Below, in pieces: positions 27,452 through 35,210 of a stretch of DNA of 64,000 bases (position 1 is its first letter; each line of letters starts with the position of its first letter). A model generated the notes under the pieces. The model was not told the origin of the DNA. It searched no databases and worked only from the letters and a program-made list of their open reading frames with translations. The translations under genes were made by a program, and so were the position numbers. This DNA comes from Oscillospiraceae bacterium (GTDB lineage Bacteria > Bacillota > Clostridia > Oscillospirales > Ruminococcaceae), in contig WRLG01000001.1 of the NCBI GenBank assembly GCA_009777725.1, positions 1-64,000 of the forward strand, written 5' to 3'.

Positions 27452-27508
27452 TTACATAGGCACAAAAAAGCCGCGACAACCCAAGCCACGGCGAATATAC
27501 GGACGCAT
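27452..27508 (-). CDS. Leader ORF 2 before rtcB (18 aa)
   Basis: The ATG at 27508 opens MRPYIRRGLGCRGFFVPM and a stop. The frame spans the terminator hairpin exactly. It starts about 10 bases after leader ORF 1 stops and has no good ribosome site of its own, so it would be translated by coupling or re-initiation. It is too short for the ORF track; expression is inference from layout. Confidence 0.45.
   Translation of the reverse strand: MRPYIRRGLGCRGFFVPM
27470..27492 (-). terminator. Attenuator terminator in the rtcB leader
   Basis: On the minus strand GCCGTGGC-TTGGGTT-GTCGCGGC forms an 8-bp stem followed by TTTTTT, lying between the promoter at 27616 and the rtcB start. Leader ORF 2 runs straight through it, so a translating ribosome would melt the hairpin. 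Confidence 0.65.
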
Positions 27509-27518
27509 GGTTGTTTTA

Positions 27519-27557
27519 CTACTTATTAAATTTTCCCTCATTTACATACACTAACAT
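27519..27557 (-). CDS. Leader ORF 1 before rtcB (12 aa)
   Basis: The ATG at 27557 opens MLVYVNEGKFNK and a stop, with GGGGTG six bases upstream. It lies 58 bp after the promoter -10 box. A leader peptide before an attenuator suggests that ribosome stalling controls the repair genes. Confidence 0.5.
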   Translation of the reverse strand: MLVYVNEGKFNK

Positions 27558-27615
27558 AGTAAACACCCCTAATCAAACTGAATTGGAAAAGCCAAATTGA
27601 CCTTGCCTATGATAT

Positions 27616-27644
27616 ATTATACACCGAAATTTTGGGTTTGTCAA
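27616..27644 (-). promoter_or_regulatory. Promoter of rtcB-prfH
   Basis: On the minus strand TTGACA (27639-27644) and TATAAT (27616-27621) have a 17-base spacer. The resulting leader is about 200 nt. Confidence 0.8.
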
Positions 27645-27725
27645 GGGGTTTTGAAAAAAATATTGTGAAACTATTGAAATTCCAATGCAAACGTGCTATA
27701 ATATTATAAAACAGGATGGTGAATT

Positions 27726-28008
27726 ATGTACATATTATCAGCTAAACTAACTTTCCGCATCCCGAATTCGTCCTCCTTAAAGGACAAGCGGCAGGTTCGA
27801 AAGGAGTATTATCGACAGGACAAAGCAGCGTTTCAACGTATCTATAGCCGAGGTTGACACGCAGGATGTTCACCAAACGCTGACTATCGGTATCGCCGTT
27901 GTTTCAGGCGACGCCGCTCATGTGCGGGAATCGCTGAATGAAATCATTCGTTATATGGACGGGAATTATGATGCGGAGATTGTGGATATACAGGAAGGCG
28001 GCGGTTAA
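27726..28008 (+). pseudogene. DUF503 (YlxP-like) protein, frameshifted
   Basis: The frame MYILSAKLTFRIPNSSSLK with DKRQVRK matches the start of DUF503/YlxP. One base change near 27795 shifts it to IIDRTKQRFNVSIAEVDTQD and VHQTLTIGIAVVSGD, ending DIQEGGG. Without the shift it would be a normal 90-aa protein. It overlaps the next gene start by TAATGTG, an operon-like join. The shift may be a true mutation or a sequencing error. Confidence 0.7.
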
Positions 28009-28009
28009 T

Positions 28010-28501
28010 GTGCGGCAATTAGAAGTCTTTTTCGATTATGCTTGCCCTTATTGCTTAACGGGGCATAAACACCTGCTGGCATTATTGCCGAATTTCCCCG
28101 ATATAGAAGTAATATGGCGACCATGCGAATCACACCCCCGCCCCGAACGTTATGGCAAACACAGCGATTTGTGTATTCAAGGAATGTTTTACGCTATAGA
28201 GCAGGGCACAGATATTTGGGAATATCATAAGCGTATGTACAATGCCGCTTTGGTTGACAGGGTAGATATTGAGAACCCCGCCGAGCTTGCGAAAGTTGTT
28301 GAGGATCTGCTTAATATGTCTGATTTTCTTAATGCGATAACAAGCGGTAAATATGAAAAAGAACTGCAAAACGCAAATAATTATGCGTTTAGGCAGTCCG
28401 GCGTTTGGGTTGTTCCGGCGTTTAGAATGGATGGGCGAAAGCTTGATTCTATCGAGGATATAGGGGTTACGAGGAAGCAGTTGGAAGATTTTCTTAGATA
28501 A
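28010..28501 (+). CDS. DsbA-like thioredoxin-fold oxidoreductase
   Basis: The GTG at 28010 gives (M)RQLEVFFDYACPYCLTGHK, the DsbA/FrnE start with active site CPYC. The helical insertion and the cis-proline loop (GVWVVPAFRMDGRK) follow, for about 163 aa. There is no signal peptide, so it is cytoplasmic, as FrnE-type enzymes are. The track start at 27938 only extends into the DUF503 frame. It is probably translated together with the upstream gene and acts as a thiol-disulfide oxidoreductase or isomerase. Confidence 0.8.
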   Translation: MRQLEVFFDYACPYCLTGHKHLLALLPNFPDIEVIWRPCESHPRPERYGKHSDLCIQGMFYAIEQGTDIWEYHKRMYNAALVDRVDIENPAELAKVVEDLLNMSDFLNAITSGKYEKELQNANNYAFRQSGVWVVPAFRMDGRKLDSIEDIGVTRKQLEDFLR

Positions 28502-28570
28502 ACGGGAGGTCAGTATGGACTTGCCGCACGACAAGCAGAATTGAGGAGATTGGAAGGATTGAGATAACGA

Positions 28571-29113
28571 ATGAAAATCTACGCAATACGCCACGGACAG
28601 ACCGACTGGAACTCTGCCGGGAAAATTCAAGGCAAAACAGATATTCCGCTCAACCAAAAGGGGCGGGAACAGGCTTGTGAAATCGCTCAAACTCTGTTGT
28701 CAAGCGGGATTGATACTATTATTTCATCGCCGCTGAAACGAGCTATGGAAACGGCTGAAATTGTTGCCGGGCAATTACATATCGGCGGCAAAATTGTAAG
28801 CGATGAAAGGCTTAGTGAAAGAGATTTCGGCGATTTTGAGGGCAGGTTTGTCAAGGATGTTTACAATGTGCCAACGCTCCGCAAATGGTCTGATAATGTC
28901 GTCATTCCAAACGGCGAGAGTATCAGGGATACGGCTAAAAGGGTGTTTGAATGTTTGGACGATGTTTTCCTCAAATATAGAGGCAGGAACATTCTGCTCG
29001 TCGTTCACGGTCACGTCATTAGGACTGTCTTGTGGTATTTCAATGGTATTCCCGAGGGGGAGGAAGCGACATTTGAGGTCGGTAACTGCGAGGTTTATGA
29101 GTTTGAGAGATAG
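28571..29113 (+). CDS. Histidine phosphatase (phosphoglycerate-mutase family)
   Basis: The 180-aa protein begins MKIYAIRHGQTDWNSAGKIQ, with the catalytic histidine in RHG. It has the second-site SSPLKRAMETAEI, the acid in LSERDFGDFEG and the late histidine in VVHGHVIRT. The size and sequence fit GpmB/CobC-like phosphatases with broad phosphoester substrates; the real substrate is unknown. It follows the DsbA-like gene by 69 bp on the same strand. Confidence 0.85.
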   Translation: MKIYAIRHGQTDWNSAGKIQGKTDIPLNQKGREQACEIAQTLLSSGIDTIISSPLKRAMETAEIVAGQLHIGGKIVSDERLSERDFGDFEGRFVKDVYNVPTLRKWSDNVVIPNGESIRDTAKRVFECLDDVFLKYRGRNILLVVHGHVIRTVLWYFNGIPEGEEATFEVGNCEVYEFER

Positions 29114-29166
29114 ATAATGGAAGTGATTAACGGTAACAAAGAGGGTTTAGCAGTCAAAATCAACCC

Positions 29167-29195
29167 TTGACAACCAACGCCCTATCCTGTATAAT
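29167..29195 (+). promoter_or_regulatory. Consensus promoter without an obvious gene
   Basis: TTGACA (29167-29172) and TATAAT (29190-29195) with a 17-base spacer follow the phosphatase gene and read into the antisense of the small frames at 29222-29625. No plus-strand frame follows for about 580 bp, so the product may be an antisense or small RNA. Confidence 0.65.
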
Positions 29196-29221
29196 AATAA
29201 AGGTGTCGAATAAGAACAAGC

Positions 29222-29458
29222 CTACAACACCTCAAGCCCCAAAGCCGCCAAAATTTCATTCGCTTGAATGACGGTATGCTCGTTTTCGAGTGCGTGAATA
29301 ATCACGGCATCACGTTTATTTTTGGGGTATAACGTGCCTACTCTGGCGGCACGGAGCAGTCGGTCGGTGCTTTCTTTTCCATGACTTTAAGGATTCGCCA
29401 TTGCACTCTTTATTTTTGATTCGTTATCCCTGCGGTCATCAGGTTTTGGAGTATTCAT
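29222..29458 (-). pseudogene. Small frameshifted protein, unknown
   Basis: A minus-strand frame MNTPKPDDRRDNESKIKSAM stops early at 29387. A shifted frame continues STDRLLRAARVGTLYPKNKR and ends EILAALGLEVL at 29222, about 75 codons in all. It has a GGAAGGG ribosome site. The first residues resemble the start of Tlp-type spore proteins, but the rest does not, so I leave it unassigned. Confidence 0.4.
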
Positions 29459-29475
29459 ATAGTCAATCCCTTCCT

Positions 29476-29625
29476 TTATTTATCACTTCCGGGTTTATGT
29501 CGGTTGTCGGACTGCTTTTTGTTATTTCGATTCCCGCCGTCAGCTTCATCATTTGCTATGGTCGTTCCGCCCTTTGACTTGATTTTCCGTACTTCCTTTG
29601 GGTCAATCTGACTGTCCTTTGGCAT
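29476..29625 (-). CDS. Small basic protein (49 aa)
   Basis: The ATG at 29625 opens MPKDSQIDPKEVRKIKSKGG, a hydrophilic Lys/Asn/Asp-rich peptide ending KPGSDK. GGAG lies eight bases before it. It is too short for the ORF track. It precedes the frameshifted small gene by 17 bp. I do not recognise it. Confidence 0.45.
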   Translation of the reverse strand: MPKDSQIDPKEVRKIKSKGGTTIANDEADGGNRNNKKQSDNRHKPGSDK

Positions 29626-29712
29626 TTGCATCACTCCTTTAGATTAGTATTTCGCGTTTGAAAGGATTTATCATAAAAATAAGAGTTGAAATTTATAAAC
29701 CTCTATTTTTGC

Positions 29713-29742
29713 TTGACATTTTGAATGTGGATATGGTAAAAT
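29713..29742 (+). promoter_or_regulatory. Promoter of the 29.8-kb small pseudogene
   Basis: TTGACA (29713-29718) and TAAAAT (29737-29742) with an 18-base spacer are followed by TAGGAG and an ATG at 29781. Confidence 0.65.
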
Positions 29743-29780
29743 AATATCATGGAACAGAATTAGATAGGAGATTAATTCAA

Positions 29781-30021
29781 ATGTATACAAAAAATAAACA
29801 AATCCTCGCGATAACGCTTTTGAAGCTTGGGCAATAGCAATAAAATACTGTGATAAATAAGCTATGAAGATATGTATGTCTATTTAGAGTCATTATGCTT
29901 GTATGAAATGCTAGAGTTTGATACTGATGAAATAGGTGAGTATGAAGAGGGTATTACAGAAGATGGTGAGCCATATACATCCTATCCATATATCGGTTTT
30001 ACATTAAGATTTAATATGTAG
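29781..30021 (+). pseudogene. Small acidic protein, twice frameshifted
   Basis: Joining three frames gives MYTKNKQ, DNAFEAWAIAIKYCDK and YEDMYVYLESLCLYEMLEFD, ending YPYIGFTLRFNM (about 80 codons). Promoter and ribosome site are still good, so decay is recent. The product is unknown. Confidence 0.4.
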
Positions 30022-30133
30022 CTTTAAAGATTTTTTTCTTAGCTACACCCATTGGTAGGAATTTTTTGATTTTTATTTTCCAATTACGACCCAGTGATTA
30101 TAATCAATTGGCTTGCAAAATCAAGGCAGAATT

Positions 30134-30385
30134 TCAGCTAACCTCATTTTTTGCCGTCACCCTAACCCTCCGATAGAACGTATTCTTTTTCAATCCGACA
30201 CGCTGCATAAACTTGGCGGCAGTAACCTCTTTAAGCTGAGGTCGGTTTGTGTCCTTACCGGATAATTTATCAACGAATACTTTCTCCACTCCGAGCTGTT
30301 CCATAAGAACTTCCTGTCTTGAAATATTCTGCTCTGCCGTACTAACCCTCAAACATCCTACCCTCAAAAAAATCATTCCTTTCAT
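30134..30385 (-). pseudogene. Small serine recombinase, internally deleted
   Basis: The frame has the resolvase/invertase start LRVGCLRVSTAEQNISRQEV and FVDKLSGKDTNRPQL, then jumps to a C-terminal helix-turn-helix, FMQRVGLKKNTFYRRVR. About 80-100 middle residues of the catalytic domain are gone. A full resolvase is about 190 aa. The stretch 30390-30630 holds no gene I can support. Confidence 0.7.
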
Positions 30386-30634
30386 TCCCAATAGGGTCGT
30401 GTTTTGTTTTGACACGTTTCAAAATTCATAAACCAACCCTAATGACACTGATTTGGTAGCGGAGCAAGTTCGGAACGGATTCACGGAGGTCCTTTAGGAC
30501 CGGGATGAATCCTGAAGAATTTGCGATTGCCGACCAACGTATTTGCTTCGGGTAAAACCTCGAAACGCCTATTTTGCGGTTTTACAAGCCATAGGCTATC
30601 CATTATGGGTATTGAGGAGTCAGCTGTCAATTGG

Positions 30635-31410
30635 CTACGCCGAAATATCCTGTCTGATACAAATCTCAATATTCAGGCGGTGCTTTTTGCTGTATTGAGA
30701 AATAACGTAATCAATATACTCCCTCTCGACCATTCTATAGTAGCTGATTAAGCCCAATAAAACCTGAATATCATGCCTGTCCCAACCGCGTCCTGATTGC
30801 CTGTCGCGAATGTAATTATCAAGCATCGCCTTGAATTGTTTTTTGCGTTTATGCCCGATTGTGATTTGATTATTGCCGCAAACTGTTGCTCAACTTATGG
30901 TCGAGCGGAATCATCATTACGTTTGTGATAAAGGGCGAAATGGGCGTTCCCTGCGGAAGTCCTCCGTTTGAGAAACAAAGGCTTAACGCCTTTTGGAGTT
31001 CAATAACTCCGTCCCCGAACATATGCAAACGCCGAAGTATGGTATAGCGCAAACATATATGTTTCAAAGATTGTTTTCAGCTCCCGCAATGCGTTCATCA
31101 ATTCCGGCAGCGGTGCATCAATCCTACGCAATCCGCCGCTGCTTTTCGGAATATGAAAAGTGTGATAAAGCGAAGCCCTGTCCGCATTGAACAGAGCCGC
31201 TTTTTGCGTGTTAAATTGCCGCAAAACTTCTATCATACCCTCAACGTCGGTGTTCTTCAAAAGCTTGTTGTTAGGGCGTTCGACGAAGTAGGTGCGGGTG
31301 TTACTGTCGTTCTGTTGAACGAATTTGCTTAAATCGTCAACCCCCGCCATGATTTCCTCAAAGGTCATCTGATAATATTTCGGCGGCTGTTTGATTGTTA
31401 TATACGGCAT
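30635..31410 (-). pseudogene. Reverse transcriptase lacking its YxDD segment
   Basis: Three minus-strand pieces form one RT. The N-terminal frame has HTFHIPKSSGGLRRIDAPLP and YHTSAFAYVRGRS. The next frame has NGGLPQGTPISPFITNVMMI, which is RT motif B. The C-terminal frame has MLDNYIRDRQSGRGWDRHDI and ISYYRMVEREYIDYVI. The part that should hold the catalytic YADD is deleted between the last two. The RT motifs and C-terminal helices resemble RTs found beside JAB genes in Clostridia mobile elements; this RT is not of DGR type. It is the last gene of a decayed minus-strand run. Confidence 0.7.
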
Positions 31411-31423
31411 AAATTTACCCCTT

Positions 31424-31621
31424 TCAAATTATTTTTGCTTGTAATTCACACCAATCCGCCGCGTAATGTTGGGCATCTGTTAAGCGGGTACGGAAATCAA
31501 ACATCGCTTTTATGTAGGCATTATGCTTGTGGGAGGCGGCGACTTTCTTTCGCAATTCGATGTTGTCAACGCAAAGGAATACATACCCCGAGATGTTTTG
31601 AAAGTCGTAACCATGCGGCAT
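31424..31621 (-). CDS. Small hypothetical protein or JAB-gene tail
   Basis: The 65-aa frame MPHGYDFQNISGYVFLCVDN ending TDAQHYAADWCELQAKII overlaps the end of the JAB frame and stops 13 bp before the RT start. It could be its own gene or the true C-terminus of the JAB protein after a frameshift. No family recognised. Confidence 0.35.
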   Translation of the reverse strand: MPHGYDFQNISGYVFLCVDNIELRKKVAASHKHNAYIKAMFDFRTRLTDAQHYAADWCELQAKII

Positions 31622-32138
31622 CTCCTAAATCATATGGGTCGTCTAAAAACGAGTATGGATAATATCCGTACATTGCGAGGTCAGAGTCAAATTCCTCGCC
31701 TGCCAATAGCAACCTTTCTGCAAGCATTATTTTCGCTGCCTTTTCCAACTCGCTTTCGCTTTTTTTATTAGCCGGCTTAGGTTTAGTAACTCTTGGCATT
31801 TCCGAAACATTCTTAACCTTTTCTTTAGCGTCGGTTAGGAACGAATACATCTCGTCGTCATAAAGAAGCTTAACAGGAATGTCGCTATTATCGTACATAA
31901 TGTTGTTTTTGATGTCATAGATGAGCGTATGAATTGACAGCGATTTGTTCCAAATCATAAAGACATAGAACATATCCTGCTCCAATTGCTCAAGGATTTT
32001 CGCTCTGTGACTTGTATCAACTCCTGACGGCGAAACGCCCATATTAACGTGCGAATGCCCCTGCATACGGATATTATTGAACGTGTCGTCGTCAAGCTCA
32101 TAGAGCCATTTCGTATATGCTTCTTGGTCTATATTCAC
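31566..32138 (-). CDS. JAB/MPN-type metalloprotease-like protein
   Basis: The 190-aa protein has the JAMM zinc motif as GHSHVNMGVSPSGVD followed by LEQDMFYVFMIWNK, as in prokaryotic JAB deconjugating proteases. The usual strands before the motif, with the catalytic Glu, are short or missing, so activity is doubtful. The C-terminal half (KPKPANKKSESELEKAAKIM) is helical and acidic. It directly follows an E2-like remnant, which recalls bacterial ubiquitin-like conjugation cassettes such as PRTRC-type operons. No E1/ThiF gene is seen. Confidence 0.6.
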   Translation of the reverse strand: MNIDQEAYTKWLYELDDDTFNNIRMQGHSHVNMGVSPSGVDTSHRAKILEQLEQDMFYVFMIWNKSLSIHTLIYDIKNNIMYDNSDIPVKLLYDDEMYSFLTDAKEKVKNVSEMPRVTKPKPANKKSESELEKAAKIMLAERLLLAGEEFDSDLAMYGYYPYSFLDDPYDLGDAAWLRLSKHLGVCIPLR

Positions 32139-32400
32139 CGTGCTTTATGCTTGTTCCCGACAAATCCCTTGAAAGCCCCGAAATAACGGTAGAATCAAAG
32201 AAATTGAGATTACGGGCGGAAGCCGTTGCCTGAGAAATTGCTCCGACATAATCCTTCCGCTCCATATATTCCTAAAACCGCCCTGCATACGAGCCGATAC
32301 AGCCGCTGTTTTGAATATGCGGATGGCAAATATGTGTTGCTTTCGGCGGGGATATATGTATCGTGCTAACGGTCGTAGCCCAGTTCTGAAATCCGCTGTA
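32098..32400 (-). pseudogene. E2-like (UBC-fold) protein remnant
   Basis: In a frame hidden by the track ORF the minus strand reads ISPPKATHICHPHIQNSGCI and GSYAGRF, a stop (TAG), then EYMERKDYVGAISQATASAR and NLNFFDSTVI, ending at 32098. A HPH(I) motif followed by G-C-I-G resembles the active-site region of prokaryotic E2-like proteins in JAB-E2 gene sets. An in-frame stop and a frameshift upstream make it a pseudogene. Assignment is by motif only. Confidence 0.45.
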
Positions 32401-32800
32401 TATGCGGCACAAATCCTAAGCTTTAACGTCCGCTTCTCAAAGATTGCCTTGTAGAGTTGTTCCATTTGCGGCTTTGAAATTGACGGGTGAAGCTTGCTGT
32501 AAAAATACCCGCTGTGATTATTAACATACTTCAAAAACGCTTCTTCATCGTAAACATCAGCGTAACCGTGGACGATAAACTCCAACGCCGTCCCCGTAAC
32601 GCTGATAATAGAACACACGGAGGTCTTCCTGCAACGTGAAATTGCTCAAATACTTTTTGCCCTTTCCGGCGTTAGCTTTAACAAGCTCTAACATCTTTTC
32701 GTCTGCCGTTTTATTCGATGTACTGACGATAACAATGCCCTGTCCCCGATTGCATTATCCGCTTTCACGACATTAAGCAGAAAGCATTTATCGGTGATTC
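32400..32800 (-). pseudogene. Conserved mobile-element protein, frameshifted
   Basis: Pieces in three frames read DKCFLLNVVKADNAIGDRA, NKTADEKMLELVKANAGKGK with KYLSNFTLQEDLRVFYYQRY, then TALEFIVHGYADVYDEEAFL and KLHPSISKPQMEQLYKAIFE. They look like one protein with at least two frameshifts. I know similar sequences only as hypothetical proteins next to JAB/E2 genes in Clostridia elements. Confidence 0.45.
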
Positions 32801-32826
32801 CGAAGTCAGCGAAAGTTTTGTCCAAA

Positions 32827-33195
32827 TTACATTTTTTTATCACACTCGGCACGAATCGCCTCCAACTCTCCGTCAATACTCTCCTCAATTCTGTTGAGGT
32901 TAGCAATAGCCAGACCCGCTTTGTCGAGAACATATTCCTTTGCATCCTCAACGTCGGACGGGATTGAAAGCGTTGCCGTCGTTAATTTCGCCTCGTCGTT
33001 CGACGTTCCGCCGAAGCTGACTCCGTGGTCGTTGACGCTGTTACTGCCTATACCGACCTTGAACGTCGATTCTTTCGTTTCAGGGTCATACAAAGCAAGA
33101 GCCGACGGGTGGTATTTCTTCACCGTTTCCAAGTCCGCCATTGAGATTTCTGATGTGATAACACAACTGTTGCCTGCGATATTTACTTTTGCCAT
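32827..33195 (-). CDS. Hypothetical protein, first gene of the E2/JAB/RT run
   Basis: The 122-aa protein MAKVNIAGNSCVITSEISMA contains a strand-rich core (FKVGIGSNSVNDHGVSFGG) and a helical end. Its end may be altered by a frameshift near 32830. Small size, beta-rich start and position ahead of E2-like and JAB genes make a ubiquitin-like or accessory role conceivable, but no motif proves it. No clear ribosome site is visible. Confidence 0.5.
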   Translation of the reverse strand: MAKVNIAGNSCVITSEISMADLETVKKYHPSALALYDPETKESTFKVGIGSNSVNDHGVSFGGTSNDEAKLTTATLSIPSDVEDAKEYVLDKAGLAIANLNRIEESIDGELEAIRAECDKKM

Positions 33196-33365
33196 GTGAG
33201 TTTTCCATATATTTTATGGGGCTTTTAGGTTGCTCCATATATCAGAATAATATATATTTCGGGGAGGGGGAGATGCGGGGTTGGACATTGATATTCACTA
33301 TAGGAAGTGATAACTTTATTCATATCCTTGATATAGCGATAATAATGTTAAAATTATATGTCATA

Positions 33366-33396
33366 TTTCGAAATTAATTGTAAATTAATTTCGAAA
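33366..33396. repeat. Perfect 14-bp-arm palindrome
   Basis: TTTCGAAATTAATT and AATTAATTTCGAAA flank a 3-base loop. It is followed by AGGAG and then by the left end of the IS1634-like element, so it may have belonged to the 5' region of the SIR2 gene before the insertion. The rest of 33196-33415 is non-coding. Confidence 0.5.
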
Positions 33397-33493
33397 GGAG
33401 TTGTGTTCTCAATTTATATATCCTGAATTCCCGATTAACATAACGAGGTTGGCGAAAAAAGTCAAAAAAACATGATAAACTTGCATATTTCTC

Positions 33494-33545
33494 TTGACAA
33501 CTGTATCGTTATGTGGTATGCTTAACATAACGATACAGTTGTCAA
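33494..33545 (+). promoter_or_regulatory. Transposase promoter inside a perfect 21-bp inverted repeat
   Basis: TTGACAACTGTATCGTTATG plus T (33494-33514) is repeated in inverse at 33525-33545 around a 10-base loop. The left arm starts with the -35 TTGACA and the -10 TATGCT lies in the loop at 17-base spacing. The ATG follows 14 bp later. The arms share ACATAACGA with the terminal repeats, so transposase could bind and repress here. Confidence 0.7.
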
Positions 33546-33559
33546 GGAGGAACATCATT

Positions 33560-35055
33560 ATGGCAGTTGTAAGACAGCATGATAAGCGGATTGGCGTGAC
33601 ATACGCATATGAATCGGAAAGTTTTTGGGATAAGGAGAAACAGCAATCACGTAGCAAACGGCGTCTTATCGGGATTGTCGAGTCGGTCACGGGCGAGATA
33701 AAACCAACCACCAAGAAAAAGCGAAGTTCGCTGTCTGATACCGACATTTCGTGGCTTAATGCTAAACGTAGTTTTTATGGTGCAACATATCTGCTCGATA
33801 ACATTACCGAGAATACAGGAATTGCTGAAGACCTCGAGAAATGCTTTCCCGACACTATAAGCAGATACTGTCGATTGCGTATTACCTGATTTTAGAGGAC
33901 AAAAATCCTCTTTCAAGGTTTAGAAAATGGAGCAAGTTGCATACTCACCCGTTTGGAAAAGAAATACCTTCACAGCAAAGTACTGACATTTTTGCCAATA
34001 TTACAGAAGAACAACGTCTCAACTTTTTTAGGCTTCAATGCAGTCGCAGAGCCGAAAAAGAGTATATTGCGTATGACACAACAAGCATTTCGAGTTATTC
34101 AAAATCGTTAAAACAGGTTCGGCACGGCAAAAATAAAGACCATGACAAATTGCAACAGATTAACCTTGCTGTACTATACGGCGAAGAGTCATGTCTGCCG
34201 TTTTATTACAAAAAGTTAGCGGGAAATATTTCCGATGTGTCAACGATAAAACAGTTGGTTTCGGACATGGATTTTTTGGGCTGTGACGGCAATAAAAAGC
34301 TTGTTCTTGACAGAGGTTTTTGCAGCGAAAAAAACATCAACGATTTGTATACCGAAAAGTTGAAATTTCTTATGGGGACTAAACTTTCTCTCAAGTATGT
34401 TGTGGCAGAATTGGCACGGCATAGGGAGACGGTTCGCGACTGGCGAAATCTGCTCCTTGACAGCGATACATTCGGATTTAGTGTACCAATTAAATGGCAC
34501 CATAAACGTAATCCCAAAGGCAAAATTGGCAAAAATAAGTGGATGTATTTACATCTTTATTATGATTCAATTAGGACACTTGATGATGAACGTGCCCTGT
34601 CAAAATTACTAAGTCAACTTAATTACGAATTAAAATCGGGGAATTTGGTTAAAACGAACGAAACCCTGTATGAGCAGTATTTTACAGTAAAAAGCACACC
34701 TGTTAGGGGCACAAAAGTGACACTTAAAGAAGATGTTGTCGCCAATGAGCGCAAAAACTTTGGATATTTCGCTTTGATTGGTAACGAAAAACTGAGTGCT
34801 GAACGGGCTTTAGACATTTATCGCAATAAGGATGTTGCCGAAAAGGCTTTTGACAACGTGAAAGATCGGTTAGATATGCGGAGTTTAAATGTATCGTCAG
34901 AGTTGTCGTTGGACGGAAAGTTATTCGTGGCATTCGTTGCACTCATATGCGTTTCTCACTTGCACAATGCTATGAAACGAGCACGACTATACTCAAAATT
35001 CACTATGGATGAGTTGATTGATGAACTTGAATTGGTCGAACGATTTGAATGTTAG
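33560..35055 (+). pseudogene. IS1634-family transposase, single frameshift
   Basis: The start MAVVRQHDKRIGVTYAYESE (AAGGAGG upstream) runs to about 33855. There the frame changes to HYKQILSIAYYLILEDKNPL and continues to 35055. DDE residues are visible in AYDTTSISSYS, KLVLDRGF and NKDVAEKAFDNVKDRL. Only one shift, at GCTTTCCCG, separates it from an intact transposase of nearly 500 aa. It may be a recent mutation, a sequencing error or, less likely, programmed frameshifting. Confidence 0.8.
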
Positions 35056-35210
35056 GTGCACAAACCGCTAATCGGTGTAATCACTGCCAAGCAGAATGGC
35101 TTGTTTGTGGTTTTAGAGGTAGAACCGCCCAAATCATCGTTATGTTAACTGGGAATTTAGGATATATGTTAAAATAACATATATAGTTATTTAACATTGG
35201 AGGTAAAAAT

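Larger units (their letters stand above)
33416..35167 (+). mobile_element. IS1634-like insertion sequence with terminal inverted repeats
   Basis: The left end ATATATCCTGAATTCCC (33416 on) and the right end, reversed, ATATATCCTAAATTCCC (ending at 35167) form about 31-bp imperfect terminal repeats with three mismatches, both ending TTAACATAACGA. They enclose one transposase gene and its promoter, about 1.75 kb. No clear target duplication is seen. The element separates a palindrome-bearing leader from the SIR2-TPR gene. Confidence 0.8.

Noticed and set aside
29387-29458. Tlp-type small acid-soluble spore protein.
   Set aside because: Only the first dozen residues look similar; the continued frame does not match the family.
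3941-31410. Either reverse transcriptase remnant as the DGR enzyme for the variable proteins.
   Set aside because: Neither has the DGR-type motif context, both lack essential parts, and no template repeat lies beside them.
33840-33870. Programmed frameshift in the IS1634-like transposase.
   Set aside because: There is no convincing slippery heptamer or downstream structure; GCTTTCCCG is weak. Members of this family are usually one frame.
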